Source: Bacillota bacterium
GTDB lineage: Bacteria; Bacillota; Clostridia; TANB77; CAG-465
Direction of reading: 5' to 3'
Length of the DNA stretch: 13,281 nucleotides
Assembly (NCBI GenBank): GCA_023410645.1
Contig: JAEYPQ010000087.1
Span: 1-13,281, forward strand
The notes under the pieces were generated by a model. That model was not told the origin of the DNA. It was given only the letters and a program-made list of their open reading frames with translations, and searched no databases. Positions 1 to 6,013 of the stretch are shown piece by piece (within the stretch, counting starts at the first letter, position 1; the number at the start of each line of letters is the position of its first letter). The position numbers and the translations under genes were made by a program.

Positions 1-127
1 GATACCATGAAGAAAAAAGATAATAGAAATAAAGTGACAGGGAGAATGGGAGTAATAGGCACAAGGGTAAGTGGGTTGATTATTTTGTTAATCATAGTGG
101 CACCAATTTTGATGATAGCAGGTCCTA
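1..127. repeat. Terminal overlap marking a circular molecule (with 13155-13281)
   Basis: Bases 1-127 are identical to 13155-13281. The repeat falls inside the 5' part of a coding gene (start 7) whose ribosome site lies just before 13161, so it is a wrap-around of the same sequence, not two biological repeats. An overlap of exactly 127 nt matches a common maximum assembly k-mer. I infer a circular plasmid of 13,154 bp; the second copy should not be annotated as a separate gene. Confidence 0.93.
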
Positions 128-636
128 AAGAGCAAGCAGCTAAAATAATACAAATGCCTTTGCAGATAGTTGAAATGGATGATATTGAGACAAAGTTTAA
201 GTTTGTAAAACTAAGAGATACAGGTAAGTATGGATATAGGCCTGTAGGTTTAGTACTTCATCGAACAGCGCAAGATAAAGAAAAGGAATTTGTGTTTGAT
301 GATGGTGAGCTGATCAGAGGAACATCTATATCACTTGATGGGATAGAAGAAATAGCTTTTAAAATGGACACAGAAGTTTTTTTGAATGCAATCTTAGAGT
401 TAGATGCTTTTGAAGAAATAAAGGTAATAGAAGAGGGGAAAGTTTACAGTTACCCAATACATTTTAATGCTGACACGATATTTGAAGTTTACAATACGGA
501 CAATGGAAATGTTGAAGGAACATATTATACATACGAGAGTATTAAGCAAGATCAAAGACTAACACAAGTTCAAAAAGCTGAGCTATGCAGTTTTTATAAT
601 ATGGAAATCTATCAAGAATTTTATGAGGAGGAATAG
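7..636 (+). CDS. Membrane-anchored extracytoplasmic protein, tandem paralog 1
   Basis: Predicted 209 aa. A basic N-terminus (KKKDNRNK) precedes one hydrophobic segment at about residues 22-38, with no clear cleavage site, so an N-terminal membrane anchor with the rest outside is likely. Its ribosome site AGGAG is at 13148-13152 on the other side of the circle, 8 nt before ATG and overlapping the stop of the preceding stalk-domain gene, so the two are translationally close. Residues about 64-205 align by eye with the next gene: a GxVLHR versus GWIIHK block, then FEVYNTDNGNVEGTYYTY versus FEVRNKATGQRIGDKYYYSY, then FYNMEI versus YYNIPI. The shared module faintly recalls extracellular proteins annotated DUF5704 or Athe_2463 in Firmicutes, but that is from memory. 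Function unknown. An identical 5' fragment at 13161-13281 is the wrap-around. Confidence 0.85.
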   Translation: MKKKDNRNKVTGRMGVIGTRVSGLIILLIIVAPILMIAGPKEQAAKIIQMPLQIVEMDDIETKFKFVKLRDTGKYGYRPVGLVLHRTAQDKEKEFVFDDGELIRGTSISLDGIEEIAFKMDTEVFLNAILELDAFEEIKVIEEGKVYSYPIHFNADTIFEVYNTDNGNVEGTYYTYESIKQDQRLTQVQKAELCSFYNMEIYQEFYEEE

Positions 637-637
637 G

Positions 638-1387
638 ATGAAAAAAAGAATGGGAGTGTCAGTAATGCTTGTTATGACTATAGTTGTAACATTAATTTTA
701 ACTCAAAAAGATGTGTTTGCAGCTCTTAAATACATTCGCTTTGAACAGGGGAAAATAAAAATTCAGTTTCAAGACAAAGCAGCTTCGAGTGATGTGATTT
801 ACAAAACAGTAGGATGGATAATTCATAAAAACCCTATTCCTACTATGGATGCCTATCGCAAAGAACGTTTTGGACAGATGGTGGGTGATGGAGTTATAGA
901 AGTAGGTAAAGAAACATTACCAGATGGAAGTGTTATTACAGATTTTGAAATTGCTGAAAATAGAGTTTTGTTAGCTCTTACGCAGGCGGATCTATTAAAT
1001 GTAGAAGAAGGGGGAACAGTTTACCTTGATTCTGTTTTTGAAGTTAGAAATAAGGCAACAGGTCAGAGAATAGGGGATAAGTATTACTATTCATATAACG
1101 CTATAGTAAATGCAGCTCCTTGGGGGGAGAAGACTAAAGAAGATCTAAAAGCATATTATAATATTCCTATACAATTTCAGGGAAGTAAATATGCAGCGTA
1201 CAAAGAAATATTCATAAATGGGAAGCTGTATTCAAGAGAAGAATTAGGAATGTACAAAGCAGGTGAGGACATTTCGGTAGAATTTCCAATGGAAATTGAA
1301 GTTGATGGGAAAAAATGTGTTTTGAAAAAAACTTACTTCGAAGAGAATCAAAAAAGAGGTAAGCCGATTGATGTAGTAACATATTAA
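638..1387 (+). CDS. Secreted protein, tandem paralog 2
   Basis: Predicted 249 aa. The start at 638 is chosen over an upstream in-frame ATG at 623 because GAGGAGGA (625-632) ends 5 nt before it and the codons then give a standard signal peptide: KKR, a hydrophobic run of about residues 6-22, then a VFA-type site near residue 29. It begins one base after the stop of gene 7-636, implying translational coupling. Residues about 45-178 repeat the module of the preceding gene. The block with FEV (134-136), YYYSYNAIVNAAPWG and YYNIPI (about 173-178) is best kept here. About 70 extra C-terminal residues (FINGKLYSREELGMYK onward) are absent from paralog 1. Last gene of the five-gene operon starting at 11623; the stop codon lies inside the terminator stem. 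Function unknown. Confidence 0.87.
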   Translation: MKKRMGVSVMLVMTIVVTLILTQKDVFAALKYIRFEQGKIKIQFQDKAASSDVIYKTVGWIIHKNPIPTMDAYRKERFGQMVGDGVIEVGKETLPDGSVITDFEIAENRVLLALTQADLLNVEEGGTVYLDSVFEVRNKATGQRIGDKYYYSYNAIVNAAPWGEKTKEDLKAYYNIPIQFQGSKYAAYKEIFINGKLYSREELGMYKAGEDISVEFPMEIEVDGKKCVLKKTYFEENQKRGKPIDVVTY

Positions 1388-1442
1388 AAAATAGCGTTCT
1401 ATTCGATATATACCGAATAGAACGCTATTTTTTAATATGTTA
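1377..1442. terminator. Perfect 29-bp stem terminator, likely bidirectional
   Basis: Arms 1377-1405 and 1414-1442 are perfectly complementary with loop ATATATAC. A-runs and T-runs (AAAAAA/TTTTTT) on both flanks let it act on either strand. The stop codon of 638-1387 lies inside the 5' arm. The apex (TATTCGATATATACCGAATA) is one of three copies of a palindromic site also found at about 10267-10294 and 11483-11507. Confidence 0.85.
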
Positions 1443-1512
1443 AATCCAATATCTATTTTTGAAAGATATCTTTCAAAAAACGTTGACTATCAATATATTT
1501 TAGAAAAAAAGC
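1443..1512. repeat. Perfect 24-bp palindrome upstream of a small-RNA promoter
   Basis: 1456-1479 is a perfect palindrome with no spacer (half-site TTTTTGAAAGAT). It lies about 33 bp before the -35 box at 1513. With no loop it is more likely a protein-binding site than an RNA hairpin, but a weak terminator is possible. Confidence 0.45.
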
Positions 1513-1541
1513 TTGTATATTATGGCATTTTATACTACAAT
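1513..1541 (+). promoter_or_regulatory. SigA-type promoter for a short + strand RNA
   Basis: TTGTAT (1513-1518), 17-bp spacer, TACAAT (1536-1541). Expected start near 1548. No gene follows on this strand: the transcript would meet the hairpin at 1573-1597 after about 50 nt. Confidence 0.5.
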
Positions 1542-1547
1542 TTAATA

Positions 1548-1598
1548 AATTGAATATGTACATATGAAAAAACACTTACGAGTTGTAAGTGCTTTTTC
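1548..1598 (+). ncRNA. Putative short RNA, antisense to the 3' end of the minus-strand transcript
   Basis: Inferred from the promoter at 1513-1541 and the terminator at 1573-1597. It contains no credible ORF. Its 3' half overlaps the 3' end of the convergent minus-strand RNA, the geometry of RNA II in Fst/par-type type I toxin-antitoxin loci. Transcription is not shown by sequence alone. Confidence 0.35.
1573..1597. terminator. Shared bidirectional terminator between convergent small transcripts
   Basis: CACTTAC (1573-1579) pairs with GTAAGTG (1585-1591) around loop GAGTT, with A-runs before and T-runs after. On the minus strand the stem is followed directly by six T. It sits between two promoters that face each other (1513-1541 on +, 1713-1741 on -). 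Confidence 0.7.
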
Positions 1599-1610
1599 AG
1601 AAGCTTCAGT

Positions 1611-1700
1611 TCATCTTATTGTCGCCAAACAATTTGATGTAACCCAAGGTACGACCAATACCAAGAAGTTAGTGAATACAACCAAAGCATAGTTATTCAT
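1611..1700 (-). CDS. Candidate 29-aa hydrophobic peptide (possible type I toxin)
   Basis: Frame ATG (1700) to TGA (1611) gives 29 residues: NNYA, then a hydrophobic stretch LVVFTNFLVLVVPWV, then TSNCLATIR. A single short membrane segment with a basic end is the usual look of type I toxins (Fst, TisB and similar). It lies behind a strong minus-strand promoter and before a terminator. Against it: no Shine-Dalgarno is visible, and the predicted start of transcription (about 1706) leaves only about 6 nt of leader. The ATG also lies in a 9-bp inverted repeat (1691-1699/1702-1710), which might hide it. A second frame (1690-1616) gives a 24-aa W/Y-rich peptide, so the RNA could equally be noncoding. 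Confidence 0.22.
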   Translation of the reverse strand: MNNYALVVFTNFLVLVVPWVTSNCLATIR

Positions 1701-1712
1701 TTGAATAACTAA

Positions 1713-1741
1713 ATTATATGTGATTTTCCAATGGTTGTAAA
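1713..1741 (-). promoter_or_regulatory. Strong SigA-type promoter reading leftward
   Basis: On the minus strand: TTTACA (1741-1736), 17-bp spacer, consensus TATAAT (1718-1713). Expected start near 1706, producing an RNA of about 135 nt that ends at the hairpin 1573-1597. This is among the best promoters in the window, yet it precedes no ordinary gene. Confidence 0.6.
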
Positions 1742-1795
1742 GTCTATCCGTCTAAAAAGTTAAAAGACTTTTAGCGATACATTCTAAGACACTCT

Positions 1796-1834
1796 AAGCT
1801 CTTTAGGTTATTTGTACCTAGAGAGCTTTTTTAT
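1796..1834 (+). terminator. Rho-independent terminator, + strand
   Basis: Arms 1796-1808 and 1816-1828 form a 13-bp stem with one T-G wobble that is valid only on the + strand; a T-run follows. It stops any + transcript reading through 1543-1795 and separates that small locus from the large structured RNA downstream. Confidence 0.8.
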
Positions 1835-1914
1835 TTGTACATTAATTAACCATGAAACCTCACAATTTTTTAAATTGGGTAATTTGAGGATGTGTTTCTT
1901 GTTGTCAAATTTAA

Positions 1915-2715
1915 TACTAGCTACTAAGAAGAGTAGTAGCAGTTGCCTAGAACTGATTTAGGAAATACGGTAAAAGGGTAAGTACTCTTTTATACGTATA
2001 GAGAGAAGCCATACACTCTATAAAAGAGATAGGCTCGTTGCCCCACAGCAGAGCCGTTGCAAAAAGTCATAAGTGAATTGACAAGGGGAGCTACTAGCAA
2101 TACATATTTACACGTTTACATGGCTAGTAGTGGGTACTGGAAACCCAACAGGCAAAGAAACTGACGATAGGATCATCGGGAGCGGTGACTATTAAGGAAG
2201 CCAGTAAAAAGACTAACCATCTTTTTACAACAACATTACCCCTAATATGGGGCTGCAAGGGATTGGTGAGCGTTAAATAATGTTGTATGAACAAACGTGT
2301 CAACCGAAGGGGACAAGCCGACGGCTTATAACCAAAGAGTAGAGTTCAATCAAGAATGACGAAAGCTAAAGACTATACAAAACATTGTGTAGGTACAGTT
2401 TTCTGATTTCTTGGTTGAACTCTGCCCTCAGCTAAACTTTACCTCGAGCTTATACTTGTTGGAGACCTTCTAGTCAACTAAAAAAACAAGTGTAAAAAAA
2501 ATAACGACCAAAGGGAGTCAACTGAAGCAACTGAAGCAAGGGGGAACGGAACGTAGAGTAGTTCGCACTTGTGTAAGGCGGTAGTCGTGAACGTAGTGAG
2601 CAGCTAATATACTTTAAGTTTACATAGGTTGGTACTTGGCCAGAACTGAAAAACTATTATGCTAGAAATATAGAAAACTAGTTTTTAGTTCTGAAGATGG
2701 GTACGGCATACCTAA
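1915..2715 (+). ncRNA. Large, densely structured noncoding RNA (about 800 nt), class unassigned
   Basis: No credible ORF in any frame. Clearly higher GC than the surroundings and an unbroken series of helices. Examples: 1920-1925/1935-1940; 1985-1994/2019-2028 (10 bp); 2032-2036/2051-2055 with inner 2039-2041/2048-2050; 2091-2098/2123-2130; 2131-2135/2143-2147; 2204-2212/2220-2228 (9 bp); 2230-2238/2278-2286 (9 bp) enclosing 2239-2242/2249-2252; 2341-2356/2408-2423 (16 bp) enclosing 2373-2380/2385-2392; 2454-2460/2485-2491; 2561-2566/2587-2592; 2642-2656/2679-2692; outer 2625-2629/2710-2714. Wobble pairs in the 16-bp and 2373 helices are G-U only on the + strand, which orients the RNA. Size, plasmid location and lack of a partner gene recall the ornate large RNAs ROOL and GOLLD, but I cannot match a consensus. 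Group I and II intron core signatures were not found. Ends are approximate and no convincing promoter was seen at 1835-1914. Confidence 0.68.
2650..2692. repeat. Fourth cluster of octamer-phased ACTAG repeats
   Basis: ACTAT, GCTAG, TATAG and ACTAG begin at 2653, 2661, 2669 and 2677, exactly 8 bp apart, with A-rich filling. This is the same phase and core as the arrays flanking parA (5948, 6754, 7061). An inverted TAGTTTTTAG follows. The same bases also form the terminal hairpin 2642-2656/2679-2692 of the structured RNA, so DNA-site and RNA-helix readings are not exclusive. Confidence 0.5.
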
Positions 2716-2761
2716 ATTAAATATAGACCTTTTTAATAAGTAATATAAAAATACAAGCATT

Positions 2762-2784
2762 AATAGTTTTATATTTAAACTATT
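2762..2784 (+). terminator. Weak hairpin that might end the structured RNA
   Basis: AATAGTTT (2762-2769) pairs with AAACTATT (2777-2784). The stem is AU-only and is followed only by CTAATT, so termination strength is doubtful. It is the only hairpin between the RNA and the next promoter. Confidence 0.3.
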
Positions 2785-2791
2785 CTAATTA

Positions 2792-2820
2792 TTCAGTTAT
2801 ATATTAAGTTATGTTATAAT
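2792..2820 (+). promoter_or_regulatory. Promoter of the 2882 gene
   Basis: TTCAGT (2792-2797), 17-bp spacer, consensus TATAAT (2815-2820). Expected start near 2827, leaving a leader of about 55 nt. The -35 box is weak (3 of 6). Confidence 0.5.
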
Positions 2821-2881
2821 AAATTTAATAATAATTGAGTATTGTATTATCAAATTTTATTATTTATATAGGAGGTATAAA

Positions 2882-3796
2882 ATGTTAAAAAAGAAATGTA
2901 TTGTTATTATTTGTTTACTCATGATATCAAATAATGTCTTAGGTATTATTATACCTATTAAGCCAGATGTTTTAGTTAAGGGAACTGATATAATTATACT
3001 TGCTCAAATAATTAATGAAAAAGGTATGATTAATAAAGAAACAATAACTAAGAAAAATGAAGAAGGAGAATTTTTTCATGCAGACACTGAATGGGAAGTA
3101 AAGGGTTTAAATGTTATAAAAAATATTACAGGTAAAGATTTAATAAAGGAATCAATGGTAGTAATAACACCTGGATCAGAAGATGCAACAGTTCATATGG
3201 GTTCGGACCTTAAGTTAGGGGAAATTGGTGATTATGTGTTACTTTTTTTAAAAGAAACGCATAATCAAGAAGAACATTATATAATAGATTCTTCTCAACA
3301 AATTATAGTTCTAAAAGAAATTAATCAAAAATCCATAGATAAAGTATTAAATGTTAATAATGTAAAAGTGAAAGTTGAGAAAGATGATTACTATATAAAT
3401 TGTTTTAATGAAATTAATAGATGGATAAAAAATGTAAATGATAATAAACCAGTTTATATATTTACTAATTCATCAGGCAAAAGATATCAAGCTGAATGTC
3501 TTATTAAATCAAATTATACTTATATTACTTTGAGGGATTTAGAACATGTGTTAGGTGTTCAGGTAAATTGGAAAGAGAAAACACATTCGGTAGAAATTAA
3601 AGATAAGAAGAATATTATTAAAGTAGTAAAAAATAGTAAAATAGCATATATAAATAATTTAGAGGTAGCAATTGATATGCCACTAGTTTTAGAAAATGGA
3701 AAATCCTATTTACCTATTAAAGTGTTAACTCGATTACTTGGAAAAAATATTGATTATTTTAGGGAGGGTAGTAATTACTTTTATACATTATCATAA
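2882..3796 (+). CDS. Secreted protein with C-terminal copper-amine-oxidase-N (stalk) domain
   Basis: Predicted 304 aa, preceded by GGAGG (2871-2875) 6 nt before ATG. Signal peptide: KKK then a hydrophobic run at residues 6-20. Residues about 25-146 read like the extracellular repeat-free module seen in many Firmicute lipoproteins and surface proteins: VKGTDIIILAQI, then TEWEV...NVIKNITGK, then GEIGDYVLLFLK and a final IIDSSQQIIVLK. Residues about 195-302 have the PF07833 stalk pattern: YITLRDLEHVLGVQVNW, HSVEIK, then NGKSYLPIKVLTRLLG. In that family the domain is thought to be a cell-surface attachment or structural unit and does not bind copper. Likely monocistronic: its own promoter before it and a bidirectional terminator after it. 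Ligand unknown. Confidence 0.85.
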   Translation: MLKKKCIVIICLLMISNNVLGIIIPIKPDVLVKGTDIIILAQIINEKGMINKETITKKNEEGEFFHADTEWEVKGLNVIKNITGKDLIKESMVVITPGSEDATVHMGSDLKLGEIGDYVLLFLKETHNQEEHYIIDSSQQIIVLKEINQKSIDKVLNVNNVKVKVEKDDYYINCFNEINRWIKNVNDNKPVYIFTNSSGKRYQAECLIKSNYTYITLRDLEHVLGVQVNWKEKTHSVEIKDKKNIIKVVKNSKIAYINNLEVAIDMPLVLENGKSYLPIKVLTRLLGKNIDYFREGSNYFYTLS

Positions 3797-3881
3797 TGAA
3801 TATATTCAGGTAAGATAATATTTATAAAAACTACTATTACCTAATCCACACGTACATTTTACACATTCTTTTTTATATAAT

Positions 3882-3930
3882 AAAAATAGTCTTCTATGAT
3901 AAAATAAATTTATCATAGAAGACTATTTTT
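3882..3930. terminator. Bidirectional terminator between convergent genes
   Basis: Arms 3882-3903 and 3909-3930 are a perfect 22-bp stem with a 5-nt loop (ATAAA), flanked by A5 and T5. It serves both the + gene ending at 3796 and the minus-strand operon ending at 3966. Confidence 0.88.
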
Positions 3931-3965
3931 ACGAACTTTAGCAGGTTCAATGAATTAATTACGTA

Positions 3966-4634
3966 TTATAACCTCAATATATTCGCATATAACGAGCAAA
4001 TATTCAATAAATTACTATTTATATTAATGGTATATTGCGTCCTTAAGCTACTCATATAGTTGTTAATTTCTTCATTTATTTTAATTCTATATATAATGTT
4101 TGATATATCTTTTTTTGTTTGAGAGCTAAAATTATTAAATTCCTTTTTGCTAATCTTAGATATGTTTTGGGTATACCATATCCATTGGCTGTTCTCACTA
4201 ATATTAATTGTTCCAGAAAATTTATTCTCTATCATTTCTAATGAATTTTGTATCTTAAGATTATCCTTTAAGTATTCTTTGTACTTATCCTCTGATAATT
4301 TTCCAATTAAATGTTGATATAGTGAGGGATTTGAGTTTTTTAATAATTCTATTCTTTCTACAGCTAGATTATTGACATAGTCCTCACTCAAGTTTGATAT
4401 ATCAATCAAGACAAAATCATCTATGGTATCATTAAGAATCTTGTCATATGTGATACCAGATACTTCGGTATTTTTTTCTTTGTAAACTCTATAAATATCT
4501 TTAAAAATTATTGGTTGATCATCAATAGTTGCTACTACAATATTATTTATTATGCTATCTCCTACTTCTTTTAATAATAAAAGCAAGGAAAATATTAAGA
4601 TTATCCTTATAATATTTTTTTTCGTTTTATTCAT
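3966..4634 (-). CDS. Membrane-anchored SurA/PrsA-N-like chaperone-type protein
   Basis: Predicted 222 aa. One N-terminal hydrophobic segment (about residues 7-22) after MNKTKK, with no lipobox cysteine, so an uncleaved anchor is likely. Residues 33-60 (VVATIDDQPIIFKDIYRVYKEK) follow the pattern that opens SurA and PrsA chaperone domains, where 'V-A-V-V-N-G-x-P-I' precedes a helix. About 100 mainly helical residues follow, containing two long amphipathic stretches. No PPIase (parvulin) domain is present: the protein is shorter than PrsA (about 290 aa) and ends in a Ser/Asn-rich helical tail. It is second in a minus-strand operon, 64 bp after the secreted protease, with no terminator between. 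I infer help in folding, or restraint, of that protease. Ribosome site weak (GAG about 9 nt upstream). Family call moderate. Confidence 0.72.
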   Translation of the reverse strand: MNKTKKNIIRIILIFSLLLLLKEVGDSIINNIVVATIDDQPIIFKDIYRVYKEKNTEVSGITYDKILNDTIDDFVLIDISNLSEDYVNNLAVERIELLKNSNPSLYQHLIGKLSEDKYKEYLKDNLKIQNSLEMIENKFSGTINISENSQWIWYTQNISKISKKEFNNFSSQTKKDISNIIYRIKINEEINNYMSSLRTQYTININSNLLNICSLYANILRL

Positions 4635-4698
4635 TCATTAAATCTCATTTCTTATAACATAGAATGTAAGTAGGGGGAATTAGTCAAAGTTATCTTAA

Positions 4699-5424
4699 TT
4701 AATATCTGTTTTTTTGACTATTCCATTGAGTAGTATGAGGTGCACATAAATTATGGAAATATTGATATGCGGCAGTACCTGCGTTCATTAGACAATTAGA
4801 ATTGCAATGACTTAAATTATATGAATGACCTGATTCGTGAGCTAGAGACACAATATTGGAATAATCATCCGCTTGATCAAACACAATTAGACTATCAGAG
4901 CCAACACCAGCTTCTCCACCTACAGCATTACCATTATCACCAATAGCTTCATTACCAGAAAATCCAATTAATAATGGAGAACTCCCAAATACTTTTTGAT
5001 TCATTTCTGTATATCTGACAGTACTATCATCTGATGTTCCAGCTGTCCAAGTTTTATAAGAGTTAATTACATAAGTTATTCCAAACCAGCTCTTAATAGG
5101 TGTATTTCCTTGTGAAACATATGTAGCGGCTTTACTTTTCCAGGCAGTGCTTCCATAGGTGCTAGTAAAATATTGATCTGCAGCTACATCCACATTAACA
5201 TTTATAGTACTAGATCTAGCTCCGTATCTCTGTACTTGTTTTTGATATTCATAAAGCTCTTTCATTTTTAAAGCAGATTCCTCTTTTGATAGATTTGATA
5301 CAGGAATAGAGTGTGTTTCTAAAGTACTTATATTTTTAGTTTTTGGTGTATTTGTAGTGCCAAGCCCTAATGTTAATGATAGTACAAGACTTGCTCCTAA
5401 AAGAGCTAGTACTTTTTTCTTCAT
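4699..5424 (-). CDS. Secreted zinc metalloprotease, metzincin type
   Basis: Predicted 241 aa. Start at 5424, not the in-frame ATG at 5499, because GGGGAG (5436-5431) lies 6 nt upstream and the protein then opens with a signal peptide (KKKVLALLGASLVLSLTLGL). The zinc motif HESGHSYNLSH spans residues 196-206 and gives three histidine ligands (196, 200, 206) and catalytic Glu197, the HExxHxxxxxH metzincin signature. A Met-turn candidate follows as CLMN (Met213), with nearby cysteines as in reprolysin-like enzymes; the usual Gly before the third His is Asn here. A propeptide-like charged helix (about residues 40-70) precedes the catalytic region. Expected to be exported and to cleave extracellular protein. 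First gene of an operon with the SurA-like gene; promoter and operator-like repeats at 5467-5541. Confidence 0.88.
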   Translation of the reverse strand: MKKKVLALLGASLVLSLTLGLGTTNTPKTKNISTLETHSIPVSNLSKEESALKMKELYEYQKQVQRYGARSSTINVNVDVAADQYFTSTYGSTAWKSKAATYVSQGNTPIKSWFGITYVINSYKTWTAGTSDDSTVRYTEMNQKVFGSSPLLIGFSGNEAIGDNGNAVGGEAGVGSDSLIVFDQADDYSNIVSLAHESGHSYNLSHCNSNCLMNAGTAAYQYFHNLCAPHTTQWNSQKNRY

Positions 5425-5466
5425 ATTTATCTCCCCTTTGAATTGTATTCTAAGACATATTCCCCC

Positions 5467-5541
5467 ACTTATTACATTATATTTAAAATAATATAACAAA
5501 ACAACTATTTTTTTAAATATTTTGAATATAATGTAATAAGT
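5467..5541 (-). promoter_or_regulatory. Protease-operon promoter flanked by a 17-bp inverted repeat
   Basis: On the minus strand: TTGTTT (5504-5499), 17-bp spacer, TATAAT (5481-5476). The -10 box lies inside one arm of a perfect inverted repeat, 5467-5483 and 5525-5541 (core AATATAATGTAATAAGT), with 41 bp between arms. One arm covers the -10 and start region and the other lies about 20 bp upstream of the -35, an arrangement suiting a regulator that bridges two sites. The regulator is not identified. Confidence 0.6.
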
Positions 5542-5544
5542 AAA

Positions 5545-5947
5545 AATGCATGTTTGTAGTAATTTGAGAATATAGAATAGTTAATTTATGGATAACAAAT
5601 GTATATTTGCATATTCAGAGATAGAAGAATACCTCGTATAAATAATAAATTTATAAAGGTTATGAAAAGTATTGTTAAGAATGGAATAAAGGGCATTATC
5701 TATCAAGAAACATTGAGTCAACTAGAGTATGGACAATAAGATAAGAAATGAGTTCTAAGAATATAAAGAATAACCTTCTATTTGATAGTAGAGAGGAAAC
5801 ATCATTACTTATTAGGTTGAGGCATACTAGGTTAAATAAGGACAAGGAATGGAGTGAGTTTAAAAAATATTATATGAACTAAAGTAACATATGTATCAGA
5901 AAAATCTTATCATTGCAGTTGATGTGCATACAAAACAGTTGAAAATT
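5545..5947. other. Gene-poor stretch with small ORFs and probable gene debris
   Basis: No ORF with a good ribosome site. Three short frames are visible: 5588-5641 (17 aa), followed in another frame by about 35 codons ending GIIYQETLSQLEYGQ near 5740; 5748-5882 (44 aa, opening MSSKNIKNNLLFDSREE and ending KKYYMN); and 5891-5953 (20 aa, opening MYQKNLIIAVDVHTKQ). They are basic, frame-broken and lack Shine-Dalgarno sequences, so I read them as remnants. I recognise no family with confidence. Confidence 0.35.
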
Positions 5948-5967
5948 AACTAGAAAACTATTAAACT
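5939..5967 (+). promoter_or_regulatory. Putative parA promoter overlapped by octamer repeats
   Basis: TTGAAA (5939-5944), 17-bp spacer, TAAACT (5962-5967; 4 of 6 to consensus). The spacer and -10 are made of the AACTAGAA repeats, so occupancy of the array would repress parA, as in other ParA/RHH operons. Confidence 0.4.
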
Positions 5968-5999
5968 AGAAATATATAAAACTAACTTAATAGTTTTAG
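5948..5999. repeat. Octamer array 1 upstream of parA (candidate centromere/operator)
   Basis: Consecutive 8-bp units read AACTAGAA, AACTATTA, AACTAGAA, ATATATAA, AACTAACT, then an inverted TAATAGTT. ACTA cores begin at 5949, 5957, 5965 and 5981, all in 8-bp phase. Tandem 7-9 bp units near parA are the known binding targets of RHH centromere proteins such as omega and ParG. Confidence 0.68.
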
Positions 6000-6013
6000 A
6001 AGGAGGGTAAGAT

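Noticed and set aside
1..127. Direct repeats at the two ends taken as long terminal or transposon repeats
   Set aside because: They cut through the same coding frame, and the ribosome site and operon continue across the join; a circular-assembly overlap explains them fully.
1915..2715. Group I or group II intron, or an RNA-guided transposon RNA
   Set aside because: No GUGYG 5' end, no domain V-like hairpin, no group I P7 core, no reverse transcriptase, homing endonuclease or TnpB/IscB gene nearby. It is also not inserted in an identifiable gene.
5891..5953. Start of an IS110-type transposase (IIAVDVHTKQ)
   Set aside because: Only 20 codons before a stop, no DEDD motif or transposon ends follow; the resemblance is too short to claim.
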